Positions 24,566 through 32,170 of a stretch of DNA of 38,461 bases are shown here, piece after piece. The stretch comes from a virus. The translations under genes and the position numbers were made by a program. The notes under the pieces are model-generated. The model had not been told where the DNA came from. It saw only the letters and a list, made by a program, of their open reading frames with translations, and searched no databases. Each line of letters opens with the position of its first letter. Position 1 is the stretch's first letter. Location of the stretch: the IMG/VR virus record IMGVR_UViG_3300021511_000019, positions 1-38,461 of that record; one strand, given 5' to 3'.

Positions 24566-25991
24566 TGTCTTTCGCCTCCGTTAGATTATAACTATCTAAT
24601 TCGGCGTTTTGTTCTTCTATCGCTTTTTCAAACTCTGCGTCAGGATCATCTATAAAAGATGTCTGAGCAAAAGAGGTTGTCTTTGACACTCCTGCCTCAA
24701 TATGCTTCTTAAGCGTGTCAGCTTCTTCAACAGTGTTTACAGGAACGTTCCTAGTAAATGTATATTTCATTTTTAGATAATCTAAAGATATTCCGTTTAA
24801 ATCCCAATAATTTGAAATTATTTCCCAACGATTTCTTAAAAATGATGTGTATTTTCGTTCAAACACTGAGCATTTACTTTCCAGCAACCTTAGTTTATAT
24901 GATATTGCCATTTTTGTTAAATTTCCATATAAGTCTTTATCTGTAAAATCAACACTGCCAGAAAAACGAATTATTAATTTTTCCAGCCTGTCCATTACTT
25001 CGCGAACACCTTCAACATTGACATCTTTTATTAACCACTCAATTTTCCCGTCACTATCAACTTGCAAAGCTCCAGTTTGTTTTAGTCTTGTAAAAACCTC
25101 TTCATCTAATACAGCGCCATATATTAATAAGTAAGCAAGCCTTGTTTGCTCCATTTCGCTAGATAAATCAGAAATAGCCCGATCAAAAGCATCAATATAG
25201 CTTTCTGCCAGTTCTGTATCTCCAATCTCTTCTTTGTTGTTAATTGCTTTGTTTATAGGTACTTTACCCATCATGTGAGGAAGCTCATAGACTCCCTTAA
25301 CTTCATATGGGTAATAAGTTCCGTTTACATCTCTATAGTAATAAACATTTGTAGAATCATAATACTCTACTGTTGTAACTTCTTTATTTAAATCTTGGTG
25401 AAATTCCTTATTATATCTAATTGCTTCAACAAGATCTTGGTTTTTATTATAAATCGGTATGACTTCCCAAGGCCATAGTTGAAGAACTTTGGCAACGGCT
25501 TTACCTTGATGAACTCCATTATACCATAATTCATATGAAACGCCTGTAATTGCCGCCATCTTCCAATGTTCTGGGTCAAGATCTTCAACGTTGTTCATTG
25601 TCATTAAATCACTTTTCAAATTATTCAACTGGTCTACATTTCCTGCACCTTCTAAAAATTCAACAGTAATAGGAATTCCACACCCATACGCCGCTTTAAC
25701 ATCAGGCACCTCACGTTCAAATCCAGAAATCAATTTATTATTAACCTTTGCTGTTGATTCTGCTGGCCTAGTACAAATAGGTTTTTTGCCTTTATATCTA
25801 AAATAACGTGTCTTTAGATTTTCAGCTTTTGTTTTATGATCTGAAATCAATTTCTTTATAGTCTCAGCTTTTTTGTCTGGCAAATCTGACTTGCTGACAC
25901 TATCGTCAATTGCCCCTGTTGCATTAGGATTGAGCTTGTCTTGATCTGGGGTATTCTGTATTACTGTGTTTTCCGCGGTTTTAGTAGCCAT
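24534..25991 (-). CDS. Portal protein (SPP1 gp6-like)
   Basis: 485 residues from ATG 25991. Upstream in-frame ATGs at 26021 and 26006 exist, but the second belongs to ATGGAG, whose GGAG is the likely SD of the chosen start. The segments YGCGIPITVEF, HWKMAAITGVSYELWYNGVH, YYDSTNVYYYRDVNGTYYPY, SSEMEQTRLAYLLIYGAVLD and SGSVDFTDKDLYGNLTKMAI follow SPP1-type portals. Family knowledge: twelve copies form the DNA channel at one capsid vertex. The C-terminus is an acidic tail (NREEEEEK). A promoter is predicted just upstream. Confidence 0.8.
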   Translation of the reverse strand: MATKTAENTVIQNTPDQDKLNPNATGAIDDSVSKSDLPDKKAETIKKLISDHKTKAENLKTRYFRYKGKKPICTRPAESTAKVNNKLISGFEREVPDVKAAYGCGIPITVEFLEGAGNVDQLNNLKSDLMTMNNVEDLDPEHWKMAAITGVSYELWYNGVHQGKAVAKVLQLWPWEVIPIYNKNQDLVEAIRYNKEFHQDLNKEVTTVEYYDSTNVYYYRDVNGTYYPYEVKGVYELPHMMGKVPINKAINNKEEIGDTELAESYIDAFDRAISDLSSEMEQTRLAYLLIYGAVLDEEVFTRLKQTGALQVDSDGKIEWLIKDVNVEGVREVMDRLEKLIIRFSGSVDFTDKDLYGNLTKMAISYKLRLLESKCSVFERKYTSFLRNRWEIISNYWDLNGISLDYLKMKYTFTRNVPVNTVEEADTLKKHIEAGVSKTTSFAQTSFIDDPDAEFEKAIEEQNAELDSYNLTEAKDNENREEEEEK

Positions 25992-26024
25992 TTTTTTTAT
26001 CTCCATCCAAAAACCATTCACTAT

Positions 26025-26053
26025 AGAATATCATAATCATTAAGTAAATTCAA
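26025..26053 (-). promoter_or_regulatory. Internal late promoter before the portal gene
   Basis: TTGAAT (26053-26048) and TATTCT (26030-26025) are 17 bp apart on the minus strand, with a predicted start about 28 nt before the portal ATG. The 143-bp gap between portal and terminase holds no gene; it also carries the shared 28-bp element and a small hairpin. Confidence 0.4.
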
Positions 26054-26072
26054 GTAAGTCCTTGTTTTTGTT

Positions 26073-26100
26073 AAAGATAGTTTAAGGATTCTTTTACATG
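26073..26100 (-). promoter_or_regulatory. Shared 28-bp upstream element, copy 2
   Basis: Minus-strand sequence with core AAAAGAATCCTTAAACTA. It matches 16232-16259 at 22 of 28 positions and begins 47 bp upstream of its -35 box, against 57 bp for copy 1: exactly one helical turn of difference. AAGAATCCTT within it is a near palindrome. Confidence 0.4.
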
Positions 26101-26108
26101 ATTAACTC

Positions 26109-26124
26109 GGCTGAATTTCCAGCC
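26109..26124 (-). other. Small hairpin after the terminase gene
   Basis: GGCTG-GAAATT-CAGCC on the minus strand, 10 bp after the terminase stop codon. There is no T tract, so it is more likely an mRNA 3' end structure than a terminator. Confidence 0.35.
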
Positions 26125-26134
26125 CAGCTATTTA

Positions 26135-27673
26135 CTAAAGTCCGGCCGGCCTCTCGATCGCTTTGATTTTTATTTTTCCTGTAGTACTTTCACAAATACC
26201 CGCCAATACATCGGGTCCATCATCGTTAGCGTTTTTGCCCTCTTTTGAATAACCTAATACATCAATACAAAATTGCTGCCATTTGTCAGACCAATTAACT
26301 GGAAATAAGATATTCTCTTGACACCATGGTGATGTTGAATAAATACGTGTTTCTTTGTTGCCTGTCTGCTTAAAATACTTAACTCCTGAAGCGTGACGAC
26401 GACAACCCTTTGCTTTTAACATCCTTTTAACATTTCTGGCAAAATAAATACCACCATTATTCCCTTCTATTTCTGCCTGACTAACATCGTGTTTAATTAT
26501 TTGTTCCATAACTTTCTTTTCTGTTATGGCAGCATCTTCATTACTGTAAACAACATCAACAACATAAATTAACCCCATTATTTCATAATAAACAATAGAG
26601 CAAAGATAGTCACCCCCTCCTTCGGCGGTATCACAATAAAGCTTTTTAATAATCTTTGCGCCTTCTGGCATTTTCTCATAAGTTCCAAATCCAGAATAAA
26701 GGCGACCCATAACATCAATAGTTCTTTGATGGTAATTAGCCCAAAATATCATTGCTGTCAGCTTGTTTCTTAATGACATTGCTTTTAGATCTTCATAAGC
26801 ATCACGATTAAACAAAGCAGGGCAAAGCATTCCTTGCTCTTCTGTCCAGACTTCTCGTTTGTGAACATACCACTTATGAGCATCAGGAGAGTCAAGAATA
26901 ATTCCACACGGATCTTTACTAGACCAACGAGTGAAACACATTATCTCTTTAGCTTCTCCTTCTTCAGCACTTACACGACTGCCAAATGTTCCCACATACC
27001 AAAGCCATATCTTTTGTAAATGAGTTTCGTTTAGCGCCTCTGCTATTCCCTTGACCAAATCATCTGTGATTTTTATTGTCGCTCCTTTTCCTGTCACAGA
27101 ACCACCAAGTCCTGTTGTAAGAAAACTAAAAAATTGACCTTCTAAGGCCCACTTTTTAAAAGAAGAATTTCCATGTTTGACCTTAGACTTAAAAATATCA
27201 CTAAAAACTATTTGATCTTCAAGGTTTTTTTCTTCTGAAATGCCGTCTCTTACATAACGACCAAAATCACTTGCAACGTCATCATTATATGCTCCTGTGA
27301 TAATCCTTTCTTGTTCGTTTTTTCCAAAAAGATACTGAGAAAAATTTACAAGTGTCCTGCTTTTCCCATGCTGTGGCGGCATATTAATCATTAATTTTAA
27401 GCATGTAATGTGTGGAACTGTTGGGATTTTATCTACAATTATCCAGTCAGCAGTTTTGTGTGACGCGCTACCCTTTGGACCATACTTAATAATTCGTTTT
27501 TCATTAAAGGCATCAAGCAAGTTACAAAGCTCCCATAAATGCGGAGTCTCTTTTTTAGATTTATAGAAATCAGGTGCAAGGGCTTTGCAGTAATGCCAGA
27601 AAGATTTTCTAGCCTTTCTTACTTTATTTTCTCTTAAGACAATTTTGTAAAGCTCCAGATTTTTAGCTTTCAT
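26135..27673 (-). CDS. terL: Terminase large subunit
   Basis: 512 residues. Walker A is PPQHGKS (99-105), Walker B is TIKITDD (199-205). The C-terminal nuclease has the acidic residues in LYCDTAEGGGD (D348), AEIEGNNGG (E403) and NDDGPDVLAG (D484/D485/D488). These are the ATPase and RNase H-fold nuclease halves of a packaging motor. It is followed by the portal, as usual, but the putative small subunit gene is about 2 kb upstream with eight small genes between. The start overlaps the upstream gene by 11 bp. Confidence 0.88.
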   Translation of the reverse strand: MKAKNLELYKIVLRENKVRKARKSFWHYCKALAPDFYKSKKETPHLWELCNLLDAFNEKRIIKYGPKGSASHKTADWIIVDKIPTVPHITCLKLMINMPPQHGKSRTLVNFSQYLFGKNEQERIITGAYNDDVASDFGRYVRDGISEEKNLEDQIVFSDIFKSKVKHGNSSFKKWALEGQFFSFLTTGLGGSVTGKGATIKITDDLVKGIAEALNETHLQKIWLWYVGTFGSRVSAEEGEAKEIMCFTRWSSKDPCGIILDSPDAHKWYVHKREVWTEEQGMLCPALFNRDAYEDLKAMSLRNKLTAMIFWANYHQRTIDVMGRLYSGFGTYEKMPEGAKIIKKLYCDTAEGGGDYLCSIVYYEIMGLIYVVDVVYSNEDAAITEKKVMEQIIKHDVSQAEIEGNNGGIYFARNVKRMLKAKGCRRHASGVKYFKQTGNKETRIYSTSPWCQENILFPVNWSDKWQQFCIDVLGYSKEGKNANDDGPDVLAGICESTTGKIKIKAIERPAGL

Positions 27674-28064
27674 GTTTAGAGTAATCTTCCTCTAGCATTT
27701 GAAAAGAATATTTTGATAAAGGAAAAACAGCTTTAAATATTTGTTTTTCACCATACATATCAAAAAAGCATATGTTACCTTGATGTATTCCTGAACATTC
27801 AGCCTTTATTGTTGTACATTTCTGCATATCTTGATCGTATACAGTATATGTGTTTTTAACTTTAATTTTTTCATAGGCACTTAGTTTTTTCCTGAGCATT
27901 TCACATTCCTTCTCTGCTCGTTCTTTTAAAATCCTTAAATCGTTTTTTTTTGTCTTTACTTCTTCTAGTTCTTTTTGCTTAATTCCATTTTCTTTTAATA
28001 AATTGTCAACCTTTGCTTCAAAGGTTTTAAGTTCTTTTTGATAATCTCTTGTTTCTTCAGTCAT
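27663..28064 (-). CDS. Coiled-coil protein before the large terminase
   Basis: 133 residues. The first about 75 residues are a strong coiled coil (Lys/Glu/Leu heptads). The last about 55 form a small beta-type region with two Cys (QKCTTIKAECSGIHQGNICF) and end FPLSKYSFQMLEEDY. It overlaps the terminase start by 11 bp and the broken gene upstream by 4 bp, so it is firmly inside the packaging operon. I do not recognise the family. The coupling suggests a packaging or terminase partner. Confidence 0.6.
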   Translation of the reverse strand: MTEETRDYQKELKTFEAKVDNLLKENGIKQKELEEVKTKKNDLRILKERAEKECEMLRKKLSAYEKIKVKNTYTVYDQDMQKCTTIKAECSGIHQGNICFFDMYGEKQIFKAVFPLSKYSFQMLEEDYSKHES

Positions 28065-28396
28065 CTTTTTTCTCCATTTTTTTCATAAAGTCCTAATAAT
28101 TGCTTGTTTATTAAATCTATTACTTTGGTGTACTTCATAACTCGTTCGTTATACTCTTTTCCCAACTTCTTTTCATTTCTTCCTGTTGGCTTTGCAATAG
28201 ATAAAACAGATTCCTCAAAAACTATTGCTTATTCTTCTGTTAACTCCCTGCTTTGGTCTTCCATATAAAACCCACATTTTTCACAATCTCGCCAAGATGT
28301 TATAGTAATGTTTTTATGAGGATAGCCACATGAATGACGTTGCATAAAATCTCTAACATATTTACATGTTGTTATCTTCCTTTGTTTGTCAGTCAT
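28061..28396 (-). pseudogene. Small Cys-rich gene interrupted by an in-frame TAA
   Basis: A frame of 112 codons starts at ATG 28396 behind GGGAG and runs to TGA 28063-28061, which overlaps the next gene as ATGA. It is broken by a single TAA at 28231-28229 after residue 55. The first half has C11, C23, C38 and C41 (DCEKCGFYM, a possible zinc site). The second half, 55 residues, contains FEESVLSIAKPTGRNEKKLG and is helical. One base change, TAA to CAA (Gln), would restore the whole. It may be a nonsense mutation, a sequencing error or a stop that is read through. Function unknown. Confidence 0.6.
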
Positions 28397-28720
28397 TTAA
28401 CTCTCCCTTATCATACTTTTCACTAAATCATAAACACCAGTCGTCAATTGACTGACTATTTTTTCCTCTTGATCTTCTGGAATATCAACAGCATATTGTG
28501 CAATAATTGCGTGTAGACTTTCGTGGATAAATGTTTTGTTTTGGGCAGTTTCATTCATATCACTACATATATGTATTTCTGCATTTTTGCCGTCTGAACG
28601 CCCCATTGCTCTATCTTCAACGCAATTACTGTTAAAATACATCACAGAGTAATCCACACCACCTATGTTTATTCTTCTTGGTATAATCATCCCTTTAAAG
28701 CCTGCATCTTTTAATTCCAT
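28397..28720 (-). CDS. Small HExxH metallopeptidase-like protein
   Basis: 107 residues. FIHESLHAI gives the zinc site H66-E67-x-x-H70. The N-terminus has short strands (MIIPRRINIGGVDYSVMYFN), then RSDGKNAEIHIC and a C-terminal helix with QEEKIVSQL, whose Glu may be the third ligand. The layout resembles small phage metallopeptidases of the SprT/ImmA-like kind. Substrate is unknown; it could process a virion protein or act on a host factor. It is followed directly by the interrupted gene. Confidence 0.65.
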   Translation of the reverse strand: MELKDAGFKGMIIPRRINIGGVDYSVMYFNSNCVEDRAMGRSDGKNAEIHICSDMNETAQNKTFIHESLHAIIAQYAVDIPEDQEEKIVSQLTTGVYDLVKSMIRES

Positions 28721-28948
28721 TTACTTCTCCTTATGTTTTTTTATTTCATCAACAAGATCGAATCCGGATATCTTATAATATTGAATAAAATCATCATCAA
28801 CAGGAAGAACGGCTTTTACAAAAGTGTTCATTAAGAAAAATTCATTGCAACAAGTGCATTTTAATAGGTATTCGTAATTCCCAACAGATCCAATTTTTTT
28901 ACATACCTTGTATTTATGCCCTAAAATCCAACATAATGCTTTAATCAT
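28721..28948 (-). CDS. Small CxxC protein (DUF1660-like)
   Basis: 75 residues. The opening MIKALCWILGHKYKV with a Gly-His pair and a later LKCTCCNEFF fits the small phage zinc proteins grouped as DUF1660, although the match is loose. It overlaps the upstream gene by 4 bp and abuts the metallopeptidase gene. Role unknown. Confidence 0.5.
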   Translation of the reverse strand: MIKALCWILGHKYKVCKKIGSVGNYEYLLKCTCCNEFFLMNTFVKAVLPVDDDFIQYYKISGFDLVDEIKKHKEK

Positions 28949-29286
28949 TTTAAAGTCCTCTCTAACATTTTAAAAGCTCTTGTAAACGCGGCTGTCTCTG
29001 CTTCAGTTCTAGTTTTTATTTTTTTCCATGCTTCGCCTGAAATATTTATGATATCATTAGGACTCTTAATAAACCAGTAAAAGTAGTTTTGATAGTAGTC
29101 TATTAAAATAACTAATCCTTGTTTATCAAAAAAATCAAATAACTTTCTTATATTAAGGCTAAATTTATAGATATCTTTTTCAATTGCTTGAAATTCATCC
29201 ATATTAAAAACAACATCTGTCTGCAACCATTTTTCGAACGCCTCCCATGCTTTGGGGAGTTTTTTTTCTATTTCTTTCCAATTCAT
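28945..29286 (-). CDS. Hypothetical helical protein
   Basis: 113 residues, all helical, with many aromatic residues (KAWEAFEKWLQTDVVFNMDE, LIDYYQNYFYWFIK). SD GGAGG lies 10 bp before the ATG. It overlaps the next gene by ATGA. No motif or family recognised. Confidence 0.55.
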   Translation of the reverse strand: MNWKEIEKKLPKAWEAFEKWLQTDVVFNMDEFQAIEKDIYKFSLNIRKLFDFFDKQGLVILIDYYQNYFYWFIKSPNDIINISGEAWKKIKTRTEAETAAFTRAFKMLERTLK

Positions 29287-29332
29287 TTCAATTTTTCCTC
29301 CAAGACATCAAAGGCACTCATAAATGCAAGTT

Positions 29333-29533
29333 TTATTTTAACTCTTTATATCTATTAGCTGGATATTTTTTTCTAAATTTTTCGGTATAATCGCATTTGT
29401 TGCAAGTGTGCGGATATTCTGGGTTTTCTGGACAATATGAATAATTCCTATGCACAACCATTTCGCCCTCTCCGCATTTATCGCAAATGTAGCTAACTTT
29501 AAAAACTTTCAATTCTGTTGCTTTTTCTGCCAT
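29333..29533 (-). CDS. Small zinc-ribbon protein
   Basis: 66 residues with ICDKCGEGEM (C17, C20) and HTCNKCDYTEKF (C44, C47), two CxxC knuckles of a zinc ribbon, plus C34 between them. Such proteins bind nucleic acid or proteins; no specific role can be given. Its ATG follows directly after the stop of the tiny membrane gene, with GGAGG inside that gene's end. Confidence 0.6.
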   Translation of the reverse strand: MAEKATELKVFKVSYICDKCGEGEMVVHRNYSYCPENPEYPHTCNKCDYTEKFRKKYPANRYKELK

Positions 29534-29644
29534 TTAATCCTCCAACAATATTCTAAAATATTTCACAACTATAGAAACTACAGCCAAAATTAATATAACC
29601 GGAACCATATAAAGAGGAACTTTGGGATAAACATTTAATCTCAT
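29534..29644 (-). CDS. 36-residue membrane peptide
   Basis: Starts at ATG 29644, which overlaps the stop of the putative small terminase gene (ATGA), with GGAG 10 bp upstream. It ends at TAA directly before the next ATG. The peptide has one hydrophobic segment, YMVPVILILAVVSIVV, flanked by basic residues. The tight coupling on both sides argues that it is a real gene. Role unknown; a small holin-like or inhibitor peptide is possible. Confidence 0.55.
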   Translation of the reverse strand: MRLNVYPKVPLYMVPVILILAVVSIVVKYFRILLED

Positions 29645-30216
29645 TTTTCATTCTCTCCTAATACCTCGCTTATCAGCTCAGCCTTAAGTTGTTCGAAATC
29701 TTCCTCACTCATTTCAGCGATTTCTTTTGCTCTGCTATCCTCTACTTTAACAGTCCTTTTTTCCTCAATACCCAAAAGCCTGAGCTTAGTATCAACACTG
29801 CTTTTCAACAACGTGATAGCGTCTCTAGCAGACATCTTTTTATCTTTGTATGCCTGGGCTATAATAGATGCCGCAATCTTGCTCATACTATCACTTTGCT
29901 TGTACATTTCTGCAACTTGTTCTTGTATCTTGTTTATTAATTTTTCCTCTTGTGTTGCTTCTTTACTTCTGCTTTTTGCAACCTCTATCATTTTTGACTT
30001 ACTTCTTAATTCTTCCCACCCTTCTTGATCTCTCCAAAACCTAATCATTCTCTCGGTCATATCTAGGGAAAACAGCTCTGACAATTTACTGACAATGCGA
30101 ACATTAGTCATATAATTACCATTTCCGTTAGGAGTTATAAAAAGTTCCTTGCATTTCTCCTTTATTTCCTGATACTTAGGATGTTTCTTTGTAAGCTTCT
30201 TTAATTTCTTAGCCAT
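29641..30216 (-). CDS. Probable terminase small subunit
   Basis: 191 residues. The N-terminal half is basic with a helix-turn-helix-like segment (VRIVSKLSELFSLDMTERMI followed by RFWRDQEGWEELR), as in many small terminase subunits. The C-terminal half is helical and Lys/Glu rich with IITLL-type contacts and ends in an acidic tail (EEDFEQLKAELISEVLGENE). It is the only DNA-binding-like gene of the right size upstream of the large subunit in this operon. The distance to the large subunit (about 2 kb) lowers certainty. Confidence 0.55.
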   Translation of the reverse strand: MAKKLKKLTKKHPKYQEIKEKCKELFITPNGNGNYMTNVRIVSKLSELFSLDMTERMIRFWRDQEGWEELRSKSKMIEVAKSRSKEATQEEKLINKIQEQVAEMYKQSDSMSKIAASIIAQAYKDKKMSARDAITLLKSSVDTKLRLLGIEEKRTVKVEDSRAKEIAEMSEEDFEQLKAELISEVLGENEK

Positions 30217-30493
30217 CTTTTTTGTCTCCCAGAAACTCTCTTTTTGGTATACCTTGTATACTTACATAGTCTCTTAATAAAATGTCATCACTATGTGGTC
30301 CCATTACAATAATGTCATATCTATTAAAAAACCCTGCTTTTTTATCACAAATTCTTGTAGTTTCTTTCCATGTTCTTTTCGGACTATCCATGGATAAACC
30401 ATCATTTTTGTCATTTCCATGACTATGTAAATAAATCTTTGTCGTTTTTCCAAACCATTTAAAAAAAAGATTCTTTATTTTTCCAATATTCAT
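30209..30493 (-). CDS. 94-residue orphan beta-helix start fragment
   Basis: After a basic helix the sequence runs KIYLHSHGNDKNDGLSMDSP, KRTWKET and IIVMGPHSDDILLRDYVSIQ. This is the N-terminal layout of pectate-lyase-like beta-helix proteins (a GNDxNDGLSxxxP opening, then the first coil). The coil DDILLRDYVSIQG resembles ENIILKDYTYIQG and EAIVFKDNVSIEG in the two modules of the large tail spike. The gene stops where further coils would begin. It overlaps the small terminase start by 8 bp. Either a fragment kept by coupling or a domesticated small protein; function unknown. Confidence 0.5.
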   Translation of the reverse strand: MNIGKIKNLFFKWFGKTTKIYLHSHGNDKNDGLSMDSPKRTWKETTRICDKKAGFFNRYDIIVMGPHSDDILLRDYVSIQGIPKREFLGDKKDG

Positions 30494-30777
30494 TTATTTC
30501 CCCATTCCATCATTACTTCTTTTAATTGCTCTAGTGCAAATTTATACTTAATTGCTTTACACCTTAATACTTCGTAATCTTTTTCAGAATCCTCTAATTT
30601 TTCAACTTTTATTGCTAAAACACTAATATCTTTTATTAAATTGCTGTTTGCTTTTTCCTCTTTTTCTAATCGTTTCTTTAGCTCTTCAATTGTGTTTTTC
30701 AAAGCTTTGTTTTCTTCTTCAAGTTTTTTTATCTCCTCTTCTTTCGGTTTTAATCTTATTTTTACTTTATTACACAT
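30490..30777 (-). CDS. Coiled-coil protein
   Basis: 95 residues, nearly all one coiled coil (EEEIKKLEEENKALKNTIEE, then further heptads to about residue 80). It overlaps the next gene by 4 bp and starts directly after the ParB-like stop. No family recognised. Confidence 0.55.
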   Translation of the reverse strand: MCNKVKIRLKPKEEEIKKLEEENKALKNTIEELKKRLEKEEKANSNLIKDISVLAIKVEKLEDSEKDYEVLRCKAIKYKFALEQLKEVMMEWGNK

Positions 30778-31281
30778 TTAAATCTCCTTTCCACAATGTG
30801 GACAAGTCTTGCTGTCTTTTTCTTTCTTATCGTCTATATCTTCAGGTATGTCATCTGCTAAAACAGGTGGCTTCAGTAAGCTTTCAAGTTCTTTTTCGTC
30901 GAACCCCAACGCATCGAGGTCAACTCCTCCAAGTTCCTGTAATTCATCAAGATCAATTTTTAATAAATTCCTGTCAAAACCTGTATTTAGAGTCAATTGA
31001 TTATCCGCGATAATATAGGCTTTCTTTTGTGCCCCGTCTAAATGCTTTGCCTCTATGCAGGGAACTTCTTTTATTTTTAACAACTGTGATGCCTGTAGTC
31101 GCCCATGTCCGGCTAATATAAGATTTCCTTCATCAATTAATATCGGATTCATAAACCCAAACTCTTTAATCGAAGCAGCTATTTGTTGAACTTGTCTATC
31201 TGTGTGTGTTTTTGCATTTGAAATATAAGGGATTAATTCTTTCGTTTCCCTGAAAACTATTTGCATTTTTCTATCAATCAT
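30778..31281 (-). CDS. Stand-alone ParB-like domain protein
   Basis: 167 residues. ELIPYISNAKTHTDRQVQQI, AASIKEFGFMNPILID and ILAGHGRLQAS (GHGR 58-61) are the ParB/sulfiredoxin-fold core. QKKAYIIADNQLTLNTGFD is the helix that usually follows it in phage methyltransferase fusions. The methyltransferase part is absent: the chain ends at a short CPHCGKEI motif (C160, C163). Family knowledge: ParB folds bind DNA and nucleotides, and stand-alone copies next to terminase genes are common in phages. It may help in packaging or partition. M1 is preferred because AGAGG precedes it. Confidence 0.7.
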   Translation of the reverse strand: MIDRKMQIVFRETKELIPYISNAKTHTDRQVQQIAASIKEFGFMNPILIDEGNLILAGHGRLQASQLLKIKEVPCIEAKHLDGAQKKAYIIADNQLTLNTGFDRNLLKIDLDELQELGGVDLDALGFDEKELESLLKPPVLADDIPEDIDDKKEKDSKTCPHCGKEI

Positions 31282-31481
31282 TACCTTTCCTCTTCCTGCT
31301 GTTTCTTCAATTTATCATTCTCAACTAAAATCTTATTTGATGCCTTAAACAATTTTCTCTGTGCCTCAACCATGCTGTTTCCTATTTCAAAGAAAAACTC
31401 TGGCTTCTGCTCCATCATTTTATCAATATGCTCTATCTGTAGCCCTTTTAATAATGCTCTTAACTGTTTCTTAGCACTCAT
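31281..31481 (-). CDS. Hypothetical helical protein
   Basis: 66 residues, helical and basic (LRALLKGLQIEHIDKMMEQ) with a C-terminal Lys/Glu/Gln tail. It shares one base with the ParB-like start (TAATG) and follows a 40-residue gene without a gap. No family recognised. Confidence 0.5.
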   Translation of the reverse strand: MSAKKQLRALLKGLQIEHIDKMMEQKPEFFFEIGNSMVEAQRKLFKASNKILVENDKLKKQQEEER

Positions 31482-31604
31482 TTATTCCTCCGCCTTTTTC
31501 CATTCATTACAATAAGTGTTTTCAAAAAACAAAACTCCGATCATATTTACAGTTGGATAGAATTTTTTGAATTCAGGCAATATTTTAATTTCGATTAACT
31601 CCAT
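31482..31604 (-). CDS. 40-residue hypothetical protein
   Basis: Starts at ATG 31604 directly after the TGA of the preceding gene, with GGAGG 5 bp upstream, and ends at TAA directly before the next ATG. The peptide begins MELIEIKILPEFKKFYPTV. Position and SD argue that it is translated. Role unknown. Confidence 0.5.
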   Translation of the reverse strand: MELIEIKILPEFKKFYPTVNMIGVLFFENTYCNEWKKAEE

Positions 31605-31799
31605 TCAATCCTCCAAAATCAACAAACCTTTATTCCACCATGTATCCCTTTTCCCGGGGATGTCAAGCTGATAATATCCAAGCTTTTCATTTCCGGCTAG
31701 CACCTTAAAAGTTAGACCTGCGACAAGAAAAGGAAAAAAACATGAAGGAAGAGGATCAAATTTTATTAAATCTTCCTTTGACTTAAATGTTGCTTTCAT
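31605..31799 (-). CDS. Hypothetical protein
   Basis: 64 residues, with FKSKEDLIKFDPLPSCFFPF and a C-terminal LGYYQLDIPGKRDTWWNKGL. The sequence looks like a small regulatory beta protein of the kind encoded in phage early operons. It abuts both neighbours. AGGGG precedes the ATG. No family recognised. Confidence 0.5.
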   Translation of the reverse strand: MKATFKSKEDLIKFDPLPSCFFPFLVAGLTFKVLAGNEKLGYYQLDIPGKRDTWWNKGLLILED

Positions 31800-32081
31800 C
31801 TAATCCCCTCTCCTCTTCTTTATGTTCCTTATTGTTTTTCTATACCAAACACACAAGGCAACTATGTACACCAAAAGGATTAATGCCGCTATTGCTATTT
31901 TTATTTCTTCAAAATTCCATCTAATCTTCCGTAAAAAGTGATGCAGGGGAAATGTTTTAACATTCAATGGATTCTCGGAGGTCAACCCGACTGGCATTTT
32001 AATTAATAGTGTCTGTCCCCCAGCCTTGACCAAAGACTCTTTAGCGACATAACCAACTATCAATCTAAAGCATTTTTTCAA
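31800..32081 (-). CDS. Membrane protein, start uncertain
   Basis: The longest frame begins with TTG at 32081 (93 residues) and has no good SD. An inner ATG at 31997 (M29) would give 65 residues. Both keep the single membrane segment near the C-terminus (IKIAIAALILLVYIVALCVW), followed by a basic tail (RKTIRNIKKRRGD). It is the first gene after the tRNA. Role unknown. Confidence 0.4.
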   Translation of the reverse strand: MKKCFRLIVGYVAKESLVKAGGQTLLIKMPVGLTSENPLNVKTFPLHHFLRKIRWNFEEIKIAIAALILLVYIVALCVWYRKTIRNIKKRRGD

Positions 32082-32170
32082 AAAGAGATCAGCTTTTATC
32101 TGAAAACATTTTAGTTATTTCCATACCGCCGCGAGAGTGCATTTTTTCTGCCACCCCTGCATAATAAAAA

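Noticed and set aside
28061-28396. Genetic code change with TAA read as Gln
   Set aside because: Most genes in the window end with TAA in tight overlaps, so general reassignment does not fit; a single mutation or read-through is simpler.
30648-31013. 121-codon rightward frame opposite the ParB-like gene
   Set aside because: Leu/Ser/Phe-rich shadow of a charged coiled-coil and ParB gene; no SD.
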